Origin: VXNE01 sp965205735
Lineage (GTDB): Bacteria; Pseudomonadota; Gammaproteobacteria; Pseudomonadales; Azotimanducaceae
Direction: 5' to 3'
Length of the DNA stretch: 64,000 nt
NCBI GenBank assembly: GCA_965205735.1
Contig: OZ242179.1
Span: forward strand, 3,968,001 to 4,032,000
Of the stretch, positions 35,601 through 43,759 are shown in pieces. The translations under genes and the position numbers were made by a program. Position 1 is the first letter of the stretch; each line of letters opens with the position of its first letter. The notes beneath the pieces are model-generated. The model did no database searches. It was not told where the DNA came from and saw only the letters and a program-made list of their open reading frames with translations.

Positions 35601-35732
35601 CGTCTCGACATCCGGCAGGAGGTCGACCGGAAGCTGTTGCCAGGAAAGCCAGCCGACGAGCGCGACGGCGAGGGCAACGACACTGACGGCGACGGGACGC
35701 CGAACGGCGAGCGCGGCGAGCGACTCGAACAA
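32658..35732 (-). CDS. RND (HAE-1/AcrB-like) efflux permease
   Basis: 1024 residues, standard RND length, with two repeats of one plus five helices and two large periplasmic loops. The TM4 motif GMLVDNAIVVVES keeps one of the two AcrB aspartates; the second is N. TM10 has GIAVNDAVLLIA, where the AcrB lysine is replaced, as in many uncharacterised HAE-1 members. It starts at TTG 29 nt after the adaptor stop and overlaps the RND-ABC fusion by 4 nt. The two RND chains probably assemble together, as MdtB and MdtC do. Confidence 0.92.
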   Translation of the reverse strand: MFESLAALAVRRPVAVSVVALAVALVGWLSWQQLPVDLLPDVETPTVVVSVRSGDRPPAEMERLYGERVEQLLFSVRGIRNVEQVARSGRLVATVEFDWEADIDLGLIDVQKAVGQIEADPEVDEVLVRRFDPRQAPILSLGLVAPSGKPDLAELRRLARRQVAPGLERLPGVAEVRVVGGREREVRIAVDRYRLDAYGVSLSQLEGRLAQENVDIPAGTLEEGNRIFQLRALSRFRRIEDVGNVVVRYQQDDSGRQQAVRVSDLGSVELIDREIDHLVRVDGAEGVGLSIYKEAGANTVAVSSTVRDALGGLDDDLPNVDVREITDDASVVVDALDHLKTAAGAGVLLAIAVLAVFLRSAGAVLIVAAAVPVSLFAALFFMGFGSYSLNIVTLGGLALGAGMLVDNAIVVVESIYRRLAAGDAPGPAAARGTGEVAGAITASTLTTCVVFLPVLFVQGLAARLIDGIAFTVTISLVASLGVALFLIPALSRWFLRGPRHEAQPSHARRMLESFVAKLLQRPFAVILIAATAAVAATVALLRLGTELMPPADPRQFSIRLVGPSSQRVESTARAVAGVEDLLRQAGGDALAATLSEVGRLPEDDRLIQSELTEENTARVIARMDMDGPTGRQVANWLGAELASLPATEVSWEIGRSALTDALGTTGPPITVEVSGNALEDLRRGADRIKQRLEMLPELWNIRSSFEGGPPELRVTLDRAMADALGVNLETMSRVLEASLDGRVATILSTGDEERRVTIRLPTPRREDLGDVVFRAADGRLAAIGQVATFAEVQGAREIFRRDQRRTAEVTAQIAEGVSQPAAIAAVRAALDDLPLPPGTRSALRGEEEQRARTFTELRLAGVLALVLVFMVLAGTFESLVHPVTVLSAIPLALIGVAGALVWTGQPIGVMAMLGLIVLAGIAVNDAVLLIATARQQMAAGRDRIDALATAAGIRLRPIAMTTLTTALALVPLVLAGGEGASLRAPMALTIIGGILASTVGSLLVLPCVYLVLDRTSSHLRRSAA

Positions 35733-35761
35733 CTACGATCCCACTTTTGCTATGACACCTG

Positions 35762-36889
35762 CTACGACACGTCTACTATTCGAACCCGCGTGCCGTCGGT
35801 GAGGGTTTCGACGCCACGAACCACGATCCGATCGCCGGGCGCGACCCCGGCGAGGACTTCGACCTGGTCGTCGTCGCCCAGGCCCAGGCTTATATCGCGT
35901 CGCGCGACACGCTGTCCGGTGAGAACGAAGACGACGGTCTTGCCGCCTCGCCGGGCAACGGACTCGCGCGGCACGACCGGAACGTCCAGGCGTTGTTCGG
36001 CGATGATGGTTACCTCCACAAACATGCCCGGACGGAGCAGCCGTTGCGGGTTGGGCACGGCCACCTCGGCACGGAACGTATGCGTGTTCGAATCCACCGA
36101 CGGCGCCAGCCGGATCACTTCGCCGCCGATGTCAACGCCCTGGTAGGCGTAATGGCGTATACGCGCCGCAAGTCCTTCGCGGACGCGGCCAAGCTCCGGT
36201 CCAACCAGATCGATGTCGGCGATCAATTCCTCCAGCGGCGCAATCCGCGCAATGGTGAATCCGGGTGCGACGAGTTGGCCGTCGGCGATCGGCAGTCCGT
36301 CGCTATTGCGCGCCAGGCGCAGGATGACGCCGCCGATGGGCGTGGTGATCTTCGACTTTGCGGCATTCAGTTTGCTGCGCTCGAACTCGTACAGCGCGTT
36401 TTCGTACTGCACTTCCGCCTGCCGCAGTTCTTCCTCCGCGATCAGCCGGGAAGCGAACAGGTCCTGCCGCCGGTCGAGCTCCGACTCGGCCGCTTGCAGT
36501 GCGCGTCGTCGCGATTCGATGCGCGCGTGCAAGCGCGCATCTTCGCCGGTGACTTCGGCGATGACTTGTCCCTCCGCGACTGTCGCGCCTTCGGTGAGAC
36601 GGTTCCCCGCGTCGTCTCGACCGATGTGCAAATGGCCGGGAATCTCGATGTCCAGGGTGATCATTTCCCGGGTGCGCAGCGTCCCCGTGGTAACGATCAG
36701 TTCCTCGACGTTGCCGGTTTCCACCGTGCTCACCTCGACCGGGATTCGGAACTCGGCCGGTGGGGCGCTCGCGGCGGGGCCGCAGCCCCCGAGGGCGAGG
36801 AGCAGGATCGGCCCGATCAACCGGATCGGCCTGACAGACACTGGCGCGATGGCGCCGTCTACGAACATTGCTTGGGAGAACGATTTCAC
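35762..36889 (-). CDS. periplasmic adaptor lipoprotein of the RND-ABC operon (HlyD/AcrA-like)
   Basis: 375 residues from a GTG overlapping the upstream stop by 4 nt. A signal with lipobox LLALGGC precedes the adaptor. A lipoyl half (EVTGEDARLHARIES), a coiled-coil hairpin (about 130-200, RRRALQAAESELDRRQDLFAS and following), the second lipoyl half (KITTPIGGVILRLA), a beta-barrel and membrane-proximal domain (LRPGMFVEVTIIAEQ...VPRESVARRGG) follow. It should join the inner-membrane pumps to an outer-membrane channel; no TolC homologue lies in the window. A later in-frame ATG lies at 36868. Confidence 0.92.
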   Translation of the reverse strand: MKSFSQAMFVDGAIAPVSVRPIRLIGPILLLALGGCGPAASAPPAEFRIPVEVSTVETGNVEELIVTTGTLRTREMITLDIEIPGHLHIGRDDAGNRLTEGATVAEGQVIAEVTGEDARLHARIESRRRALQAAESELDRRQDLFASRLIAEEELRQAEVQYENALYEFERSKLNAAKSKITTPIGGVILRLARNSDGLPIADGQLVAPGFTIARIAPLEELIADIDLVGPELGRVREGLAARIRHYAYQGVDIGGEVIRLAPSVDSNTHTFRAEVAVPNPQRLLRPGMFVEVTIIAEQRLDVPVVPRESVARRGGKTVVFVLTGQRVARRDISLGLGDDDQVEVLAGVAPGDRIVVRGVETLTDGTRVRIVDVS

Positions 36890-39800
36890 TTGCTGGCCAC
36901 CGGCAGCCAACGGATAGCGTCGGCCACAATAATGTATGGGTCGGCGTTTTGTCGGACCGACTTGTTGGCGACGACCAGGCTTACCTCGCCGGCGCCGAGT
37001 TCGAATTCGCCGAGATTGTTCCAACCGGTCGCCGCTGCCGCGCCGTCGAATTTGATCGCGTTTCGGGTGCCATCGGCAACGAGTTGCATATCGTAGGGAC
37101 CTTGATTCACTTTCCAGAAATCGCCCAACTCCACCTCCACGCCGCCCGGGCTGATGCCGACGGCTAACCGTGACTGTAGTGATCGGCCGCGCGACTTCAT
37201 GCTGGGCAGGCGGTAGTCCAGGCGCCAGCGGCCGGCGTGGGGCAAGCGGGCGGTGAAGGTCACCGCCTCGGACGCGCCGGACGACGATGGCGACCGGGCC
37301 AGGGTGTGCCGGTACTTGCCCCAGGTCCCATCGAGTTCCTGCCGCGACCAGCCGACGCCACTGCCGGGCGCACCGAAAGCTGGAAGTCCCTGATCGACAT
37401 CCCTGATGTCATTGTCGCGTATGCGCTTGGCAACCGAGCCGTCGTCGGAAAAGCCCGGGTCGAGATCGTCAACCACGATGCCCTGCGGCGGCGCCGGGCG
37501 CCAATCGCTCGGACGCCAACCCTCGAACGGTTCGCGGTCGACCAGTTCTTCCCGGTCGATTTCGGGCAGTTCGAGGCGCACGGGCTGCCGGTTCAGCGAC
37601 AGGTAGGGTTTGAGCGTGACCTCCGTCGGCGGTGTGTCGGTCACGAGGCCGATCTCCGCGGACGCCCGCGCGCCGATTCGGATCGGCGGGCTGGTCCCGC
37701 CGCGCTGCTCCTTGCCCGCCGCCCGCCACTCGACGCGCAACAAGCCTGGCGCGGGTTCATCGTTGCGCACATGCAGGCGTACCTGGTAGCGGGACTGGCC
37801 GAAGTCGGAGTCCGGCAGTCGAAAGGCCTCGGCCGGGGATGCGAGAAAGCCGGGAAGCGATGCGTCGTGCAGCCAGTCTCCGACAATCGACTCGATATCC
37901 GCTCCGACAGCCAGCGCGACGGCACCGAAGTCTGCCGCAGTGAAGTTCTCGCCCGCGTAACGCCGGCGCAACTCGGAAAGCAGGGCCGCCGTGCGTTCGC
38001 GACCGAGAGAGTCCCAGATGGACAACGCCGTCGCCTGTCCCTTGAGGGTCAGTGTGTAGAACGCCTGTGCCGGGTCCGTTCGCGTGTCGAGGCTGGCGAG
38101 GGCGTGGCCAAGGGCGCGGTTCCATACCAATGGCCGGTTTGTTACACGGTCCATGATGGATTCCGTCACCGTCCTGCCGCCCGTGGCTCCGAAGGCATTC
38201 GCCATGACCGTCCCCATGACTTGTTCCATGCCCTGGCTGCGGCGGAACAGGTGGGCGGAGAAGAAGGCGTTGTTGTCGGTGAGTAGCCGCTCGGCCAGCG
38301 TCTCGCAGAGGAAGTCGAGGGCGATCGCGCCGGCGCCCATGGCGCCGGTCTGATACGGCAGGAAATTGCGCGATACGCCAAAGAAAGGGTTGCCGCCGTT
38401 GACATCGTTCTCGAAGAATCGCTCAAGCGCGCGAACCTTGGCGGCGCCGACGCCGCCTTCCGCGCTTGCCATCTCGGCCAACGATTCGGGGTCGCGAAAC
38501 TGCCGTTCGAAACGGGAGGTCGGGAAGCCAAGTTCCCTTAGTAGCATCACGCCGGGCAGCGACAGGACGGTATCCATGCGCCAACCACCGCCGTAGGTTC
38601 TAAGCCGCGCGGGAACTTCGACCAGACTCAAGGCTTCGTAGGGGTAGCCGAGGCCCGCGTCTTCAGCGGCGACAAAAAGCTCCTCAAGACGCGCGGCGAG
38701 GGCGTCGGCCGCGTTGGCGAAGAACGCGATGTTGCGGAGATGGCCTGGGCTCACGAGCAGTTCGAGTTCGATGTCGGCCACATGCAGCGCGCGACGTTCG
38801 AATCGCGAAGCGACAAAGCCGATGTCCGGCACCGGCGCGGCGGGCCGGAAGCGAAACCGCCCGTCGCCGATTGGCTCCCGGCGACCGGGACCAGCGACGA
38901 GCCAGCCGACCGGCACCTCGACTTCGAGATCGACAAGGAAGAAATCTCGAGGCCGCCGCGACGGGTCTTCCGTATCGAAGTTCGTGCCGGGGCGGGGCAG
39001 CCAACTGGATGTCGGCATGAGGGCGACATAGCGTCGATCGAATAGCGCGGCATCGGATCCCAGGGCCAGCAGCGCGGAGCTACCGGCTTCCAGGCGCGCG
39101 GCATCGACCGCGCTATCGAGATAGGCGAAGGACGGGTCGGGAACACCCTGCGCGCGCACCGACATGGCGACGGACGAACCCGCCGCGAGCGGCGCCGGCA
39201 ACGCGACTGCCAGCAGCCCGTCCGCGTGGGTGAACGTTGTCGGTTCGCCATCGACACGCACCGCGTCGACCCCCATGCCCGGATTGAAACTGAACAGTAG
39301 TTCGTCGAGTGTGCGGTCCCTGGGTGCGGTGAGAAGCAATTCGATATCGAGCGCCAGGATCTCGCCGGGCACTATGCGTATCGATCCGGCGACCTCCTCG
39401 ACGCCGGGACGCGGGGCGTCCCGCCGCGATTCATGCGCCGCTGCCCAGCGGTCTCGTGCGGCCAAGCCGTCGGACGCGTTCGCAACCAGCAAACCGAGTA
39501 TTGCGCCGCAGGCGGCGATGCAGGCAACGCCAGCGCCAATACGTACGGACTTGACCGCGCCGTCCGGCCTTGGATAGAGCACGGCTGCAACGAACAGCGC
39601 GCCGACGGCGAACAGCAGGAGCGAGGCGCGATGGGCAAGCACGGTGGCATCGGGGTACGCCGGCAGGATGTCGGAAGGGTACTGGGTGCCGAAGGGGAGG
39701 ATCGTCCCGAGCAGGTAGGCCGGCGCGTTGCCCGCCGCATACACCTGCAATCCGAACAGGGCGCACGCGGCTATCACGACGAGCAGCCGGTGGCGCAACG

Positions 39801-40332
39801 TGACGGCGAGCACCATGACCACCGAGCACCACAGGATCAACACCGGCAGGGCGTCGAGGAAGAGGAAACCGATCAATGAGACCGGCTGGACCGTCTCGCC
39901 CATCCACCAGTCGAAGAGAAGCGCCGCGCCTCCTATTGTCTGGAACAGGACTGCAAGCGCCAGAACGGGCACCCAGGCGACGAGTACCAACCCTGCCAAT
40001 CTGCCGGCCAGGAGTGACAGGTTCGAGGTCGGTCGCGCATCGACAACTTCGGCGATGCGGTCGCGTTGATCGCGCGCGCGGATGTCGAAGGCAAGGAATA
40101 TCAGGCCGACCATGAGAACCCAGACGTAATACATGCCGTAGAAGGACATGATGAATCGCGGCGCAATGAGTCCGGCGGATCCAGATACGCCGGAAGCGGA
40201 ACCGTGCAGGAAGCTGAAGAAAAGGAAATGGCCGGTGCCCATGGCTACGGCCAGACCGGCGAATAGCCAGGTCCGCACCAAGCGCCGGGCGGACCTGATT
40301 TCCGCTGCGGCGATGGCGAACAGTTTTCGCAC
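36886..40332 (-). CDS. ABC-2 permease fused to an M1-peptidase-like and golvesin-like ectodomain
   Basis: 1148 residues, GTG start overlapping the ATPase stop by 1 nt. Residues 1 to about 290 are an ABC-2 type membrane domain with about six helices. Residues about 310-900 resemble the M1-aminopeptidase-like ectodomain of ABC permease/M1 proteins, but no HExxH zinc motif is present, so it is probably not a peptidase. The last about 150 residues (LPHAGRWRLDYRLPS, then GWNNLGEFELGAGEVSLVV and VVADAIRWLP) look like the golvesin C-terminal-like carbohydrate-binding fold. The ectodomain may bind a glycan or lipid on the periplasmic side. Function is inferred only. Confidence 0.8.
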   Translation of the reverse strand: MRKLFAIAAAEIRSARRLVRTWLFAGLAVAMGTGHFLFFSFLHGSASGVSGSAGLIAPRFIMSFYGMYYVWVLMVGLIFLAFDIRARDQRDRIAEVVDARPTSNLSLLAGRLAGLVLVAWVPVLALAVLFQTIGGAALLFDWWMGETVQPVSLIGFLFLDALPVLILWCSVVMVLAVTLRHRLLVVIAACALFGLQVYAAGNAPAYLLGTILPFGTQYPSDILPAYPDATVLAHRASLLLFAVGALFVAAVLYPRPDGAVKSVRIGAGVACIAACGAILGLLVANASDGLAARDRWAAAHESRRDAPRPGVEEVAGSIRIVPGEILALDIELLLTAPRDRTLDELLFSFNPGMGVDAVRVDGEPTTFTHADGLLAVALPAPLAAGSSVAMSVRAQGVPDPSFAYLDSAVDAARLEAGSSALLALGSDAALFDRRYVALMPTSSWLPRPGTNFDTEDPSRRPRDFFLVDLEVEVPVGWLVAGPGRREPIGDGRFRFRPAAPVPDIGFVASRFERRALHVADIELELLVSPGHLRNIAFFANAADALAARLEELFVAAEDAGLGYPYEALSLVEVPARLRTYGGGWRMDTVLSLPGVMLLRELGFPTSRFERQFRDPESLAEMASAEGGVGAAKVRALERFFENDVNGGNPFFGVSRNFLPYQTGAMGAGAIALDFLCETLAERLLTDNNAFFSAHLFRRSQGMEQVMGTVMANAFGATGGRTVTESIMDRVTNRPLVWNRALGHALASLDTRTDPAQAFYTLTLKGQATALSIWDSLGRERTAALLSELRRRYAGENFTAADFGAVALAVGADIESIVGDWLHDASLPGFLASPAEAFRLPDSDFGQSRYQVRLHVRNDEPAPGLLRVEWRAAGKEQRGGTSPPIRIGARASAEIGLVTDTPPTEVTLKPYLSLNRQPVRLELPEIDREELVDREPFEGWRPSDWRPAPPQGIVVDDLDPGFSDDGSVAKRIRDNDIRDVDQGLPAFGAPGSGVGWSRQELDGTWGKYRHTLARSPSSSGASEAVTFTARLPHAGRWRLDYRLPSMKSRGRSLQSRLAVGISPGGVEVELGDFWKVNQGPYDMQLVADGTRNAIKFDGAAAATGWNNLGEFELGAGEVSLVVANKSVRQNADPYIIVADAIRWLPVASK

Positions 40333-41342
40333 TACGCGGCGTTCCTGCCGGACTCCGTCGCGGTTTCTTCTTCTTGCCGGGCTACCTCGGAACGGCCACG
40401 GGCAGCCATGAACGCGAGGTACGCCTCTTCCAGCGTCGGCGACTCGACCGGCGCAGCGCCCTCGGGAATCGCGTCCGAGGTGACCGCACGTAGCGCGACA
40501 CCATTGCCCGCCGGGGTGCGAGAGACGATTTCGTAAGCGGCTTCCATGCGTTCCATCCCGGCCGCGTCCGTGGTGACTTCGAATACCCGTCCGGCGGCTT
40601 GATCAAGCAATGCCTTCGGTGCCCCGTGAAACACGATGCGGCCCGCGTCGAGCAGCGTTATTTCCCGACAGCCACCGCCCAGGTCGGCCACGATGTGCGT
40701 GGATAGCAGGATCGTCCGATCCTGGCCCAGGCGCGTAACGAGTTGGCGGAAGCGCATGCGCTCTTCCGGGTCGAGTCCGACTGTCGGCTCGTCGACAATC
40801 AGCACCTGGGGCTCGTGTACCAGGGCTTGGGCTACCCCGAGTCGTCGCACCATGCCCCCCGAGAGCTTCTTGACCTTGCGGTCAGCGACGGACTCGAGCC
40901 CCACGGTCGCCAGGACCTCCGCCACGCGCCGACGCCGTTCCCGGCGTTTCCACAGACCTGACATCCGGGCAAGGGTGTCGACCACTTCTTCGGTGCGGTG
41001 TAGTCGCCAGGCGCCGAATTCCTGCGGCAGGTAGCCGATGAGGGACCGCACCTGCAACGGTTCCCGCGTTACGTCGTATCCGCACACCGACATGGTGCCG
41101 AGAGTCGGTCTCAGCAGCGTGCCGACAATGCGCAGCAGCGTGCTCTTGCCAGCGCCGTTGGGGCCGAGCAGACCGAACAGGCCGGTGCCCAGGGACAGAT
41201 CCACGTCCGTTAGCGCGATATGGCCACCCCGGTATGTATGGCCGATCCCGTGGGCTTCTATGGCCGGTGCGTCGAGTTTGTGAGCGGTCATTCTTGCTGC
41301 CAATGCGTCGAGCTTCTCGAGGGAGCGGGGATAATAGAACAT
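40332..41342 (-). CDS. ABC transporter ATPase, first gene of the RND-ABC operon
   Basis: 336 residues from ATG 41342; ATG 41291 is also possible and begins just before the ATPase fold. Walker A GPNGAGKST, Q-loop YLPQEFGAW, signature LSGGM, Walker B VLIVDEP, D-loop GLDPEE and switch STHIV are all present. The C-terminal about 100 residues are a regulatory extension ending in a TLEEAYLAFMAARG motif common to ABC-2 exporters. It is the head of a six-gene unit and should power the neighbouring permease, possibly as a heterodimer with the ATPase domain tethered to the RND fusion. Confidence 0.92.
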   Translation of the reverse strand: MFYYPRSLEKLDALAARMTAHKLDAPAIEAHGIGHTYRGGHIALTDVDLSLGTGLFGLLGPNGAGKSTLLRIVGTLLRPTLGTMSVCGYDVTREPLQVRSLIGYLPQEFGAWRLHRTEEVVDTLARMSGLWKRRERRRRVAEVLATVGLESVADRKVKKLSGGMVRRLGVAQALVHEPQVLIVDEPTVGLDPEERMRFRQLVTRLGQDRTILLSTHIVADLGGGCREITLLDAGRIVFHGAPKALLDQAAGRVFEVTTDAAGMERMEAAYEIVSRTPAGNGVALRAVTSDAIPEGAAPVESPTLEEAYLAFMAARGRSEVARQEEETATESGRNAA

Positions 41343-41465
41343 TGATCCCGCGCTTCGCAGGCGAGCGCGGCGGAAATGCGCCAAAACTGCAAATAGACCC
41401 TACCCAGGGGCACTGGCATACTCTTGCTCGAAGCGCTTTGCCGCTGTTGCGCAAGGGGGACGACG

Positions 41466-42857
41466 ATGGGGCGGGCAGGCGAGACGTCCGGCTACGGGGC
41501 TCCAAACCGGAAGCTGCTATTGGCATCAGCGTTGGCCATAACGCTTGTCGTACTCGGGACGACTGCCCACGCAACGGTCGCCGCGGAAGCCCAGTTCGTT
41601 CTCAACACTTTCTCATTCCTCATATGCGGCGCGCTCGTCATGTGGATGTGCGCGGGTTTCACCATGCTCGAGGCGGGCTCGGTGCGCACCAAGAACGCCT
41701 CGATGATCTGCCTGAAGAATATTGGCCTGTATTCGATCGCGGGCCTCGCGTACTACCTCATCGGGTACAACCTGATGTACGTGGATGTGGGACAGTGGAT
41801 CGGATCCGTACAGTTGTTCTACGGTCCTTCCGCCGATGAACTCGCCCTGCTCGAGGGCGAGGAGGGGGCGCGGTCGGCGGTGGTCGAAGCCGGCCATTCC
41901 ACGATGTCGAATTGGTTCTTCCAGATGGTCTTTGTCGCGACCACGGCATCCATCGTATCCGGCACGTTGGCGGAGCGCGTCAACCTGTGGAGCTTCCTGG
42001 TCTTTACCGCAGTCCTGACCGCCATCATCTATCCGGTGGTCGGCGCATGGACATGGGGAGAAGGGTGGCTCTATCAGCTTGGCTTCAAGGACTTTGCCGG
42101 GTCTACCATCGTGCATTCCACCGGCGGGTGGGCGGCGCTCGCGGGCGCCATCATCGTCGGTCCAAGGCTCGGCAAGTTCCGGGACGACGGTAGCATCAAG
42201 CCCACGCCGCCATCGAACGTCCCGGCGGTAACGCTGGGCGTTTTCATACTTTGGCTTGGATGGTTCGGCTTCAACGGCGGCTCACAACTGGCTCTGGCCA
42301 GCACCATCGATGCGGTGGCGATGAGCAACGTATTCGTCAACACCAACCTGGCCGCCGCCGCCGGCGTCGTCGCGGCGATCAGCCTGTCCCGACCCACTCT
42401 CGGCCGAGTGGACCTGCTGGCCGTGTTGAACGGCGCCATCGGCGGCCTCGTCTCGATTACCGCGGCCCCGGACATCGTCGATCACTACTGGGCGGTGGTC
42501 ATTGGCGCGATTGGCGGCGTGGTGGTGGTCGGCGGGATCAAACTTTTGGAAATCTGCAAGGTAGACGACGTGGTGGGTGCAGTTCCGGCGCACCTTTTCG
42601 CGGGGATTTGGGGAACCATCGCGGTATGCATCGCGGCCGGCGGCGATCTCGGCGCGCAACTGGCCGGAATCGTGGCCGTGGGGGTGTTCGTGATGACGGT
42701 GTCGGCGATCATCTGGCTGGTGCTGAAAAAGACGATGGGCGCGCGAATTTCGAGCGAAGTCGAATCGCTTGGCCAAGATGCGGCGGAACTGGGAATCGAG
42801 GCCTATCCGGAGTTCGTGTTGATGCCCGACCAGGACGACGTGGACGCACTGCGCTAG
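41466..42857 (+). CDS. amt: ammonium transporter Amt
   Basis: 463 residues, 11-12 membrane helices. The twin histidines of the conduction pore are in TIVHSTGGWAAL and VPAHLFAGIWGT; CAGFTMLEAG and LGWFGFNGGS are Amt signatures. An N-terminal hydrophobic segment with ATAHA-like ending may be a cleaved signal. The C-terminal tail runs to a D-rich end. No glnK lies next to it, which is unusual. AAGGGGGACG precedes the ATG. It is divergent from the RND-ABC operon. The TAG stop is the first three bases of the 111-bp repeat. Confidence 0.93.
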   Translation: MGRAGETSGYGAPNRKLLLASALAITLVVLGTTAHATVAAEAQFVLNTFSFLICGALVMWMCAGFTMLEAGSVRTKNASMICLKNIGLYSIAGLAYYLIGYNLMYVDVGQWIGSVQLFYGPSADELALLEGEEGARSAVVEAGHSTMSNWFFQMVFVATTASIVSGTLAERVNLWSFLVFTAVLTAIIYPVVGAWTWGEGWLYQLGFKDFAGSTIVHSTGGWAALAGAIIVGPRLGKFRDDGSIKPTPPSNVPAVTLGVFILWLGWFGFNGGSQLALASTIDAVAMSNVFVNTNLAAAAGVVAAISLSRPTLGRVDLLAVLNGAIGGLVSITAAPDIVDHYWAVVIGAIGGVVVVGGIKLLEICKVDDVVGAVPAHLFAGIWGTIAVCIAAGGDLGAQLAGIVAVGVFVMTVSAIIWLVLKKTMGARISSEVESLGQDAAELGIEAYPEFVLMPDQDDVDALR

Positions 42858-42965
42858 CAGCCTGTCGGACTTGCCGCACCAGCGGCAAGATCGACGGGGT
42901 GATAGGTGGGCTTGGGCGGGGGCAAAACACGGCGCCCGCCAGGGCGACGGATTTTGTGGCGCTAG
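42855..42965. repeat. 111-bp dispersed repeat, copy 1
   Basis: Starts TAGCAGCCTGTCGGACTTGC and ends GATTTTGTGGCGCTAG. It contains the 8-bp hairpin CTTGCCGC-ACCA-GCGGCAAG and a G-rich GGGCTTGGGCGGGGGC segment. The same 111 bp recur at 63551-63661 with about ten differences. The Amt stop codon forms its first three bases. The remaining intergenic stretch to 43110 shows a TATAAT at 43015-43020 before the STAS gene. Confidence 0.85.
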
Positions 42966-43110
42966 CGGACGCCGGGAAGGCTCATAAGGGACACAAAGCG
43001 ATGTACAATCCCGCTATAATTCCGTCGGATACTCCGAGACCACTCCATATTCGCGGCGCAGTGGACTTGGCAAAGTTCTGGCAAGATGAATTCTTTGGAG
43101 AACGAAGACG

Positions 43111-43449
43111 ATGAAAGTTAACCCGGAGCAGGCAAACGGCGTGCTCGTCGTGAAGCCGGAGGGCCGCATCGACGGCCAGAACGCCAGCGACTTTCAATCC
43201 TCGGTCATGGCGGCGATCGCGGATGCGGAAGGTGCCGTCGTAGCGGATCTCGGGAGTATTTCCTATATCAGCAGCGCCGGCCTTCGCGCGATCCTGCTAG
43301 TCGCGAAGACGATGCGCCAGCGGAATGCCGGGTTCGCCCTGTGCTCGCTGTCGGAGCAGATCGACGAGGTTTTTCGGATCAGCGGTTTCGACAAGATCAT
43401 CGCGGTGCACGGTACTCGCGCCGACGCGATCGCAGCGGTGGCCGACTGA
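43111..43449 (+). CDS. STAS-domain anti-sigma-factor-antagonist-like protein
   Basis: 112 residues. VLVVKPEGRIDGQNASDFQ and DLGSISYISSAGLRAIL are the STAS fold of the SpoIIAA/RsbV type, with the phosphorylatable serine in ISSAGLR. It would take part in a partner-switching phosphorelay with an RsbW-like kinase, which is not encoded nearby. A GGAGAACGAAG ribosome site precedes the ATG. It stands alone between the 111-bp repeat and tRNA-Gln. Confidence 0.88.
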   Translation: MKVNPEQANGVLVVKPEGRIDGQNASDFQSSVMAAIADAEGAVVADLGSISYISSAGLRAILLVAKTMRQRNAGFALCSLSEQIDEVFRISGFDKIIAVHGTRADAIAAVAD

Positions 43450-43602
43450 CGCGCCGAGCCGCCGCATTCGCCTTCCAGCGAGGGCGTCCCGTTCGAACGG
43501 GTTCCCGAAGGGTCCCCAACAGGGTTTCCCTCTGGCGCGGGTCCTTCGTTCAGGGTATCAACGGGTTGATTCCGACACTGGGACGCGCATTGACACCGCG
43601 CA

Positions 43603-43630
43603 TTGACACATCGGTGCGCCGCCATACAAT
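43603..43630 (+). promoter_or_regulatory. sigma70-like promoter before tRNA-Gln and rplY
   Basis: TTGACA (43603-43608), 16-bp spacer and TACAAT (43625-43630), followed by a GC-rich ACGCGCC discriminator typical of stringently controlled stable-RNA promoters. The -35 lies in the second of two exact 13-bp tandem copies of CGCGCATTGACAC (43584-43596 and 43597-43609), giving two overlapping TTGACA hexamers. The rest of 43450-43759 contains only short GC-rich inverted repeats and no gene. Confidence 0.55.
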
Positions 43631-43759
43631 ACGCGCCGCTCCCGAACGGGCGTTCGCGCCACGACTGTTGCGGTGCGGATTCCAAAATGAGTGGCTCGGG
43701 GCCATTCGGCGACGGCGAGCCATCCGGCAAGCCGAAACACGTTGGGAAGCGTGTTGGAT

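Noticed and set aside
28835..36146. Long plus-strand frames (for example 28835-30373, 30560-31615 and 34902-36146) opposite the RND genes
   Set aside because: Low-complexity R/S/T-rich translations typical of antisense shadows in GC-rich DNA; the RND and adaptor genes explain the region.
36886..40332. Active M1 aminopeptidase domain in the permease fusion
   Set aside because: No HExxH motif anywhere in the 1148 residues.
43584..43609. Start of a CRISPR array
   Set aside because: Only two adjacent 13-bp copies without spacers, in a promoter region.
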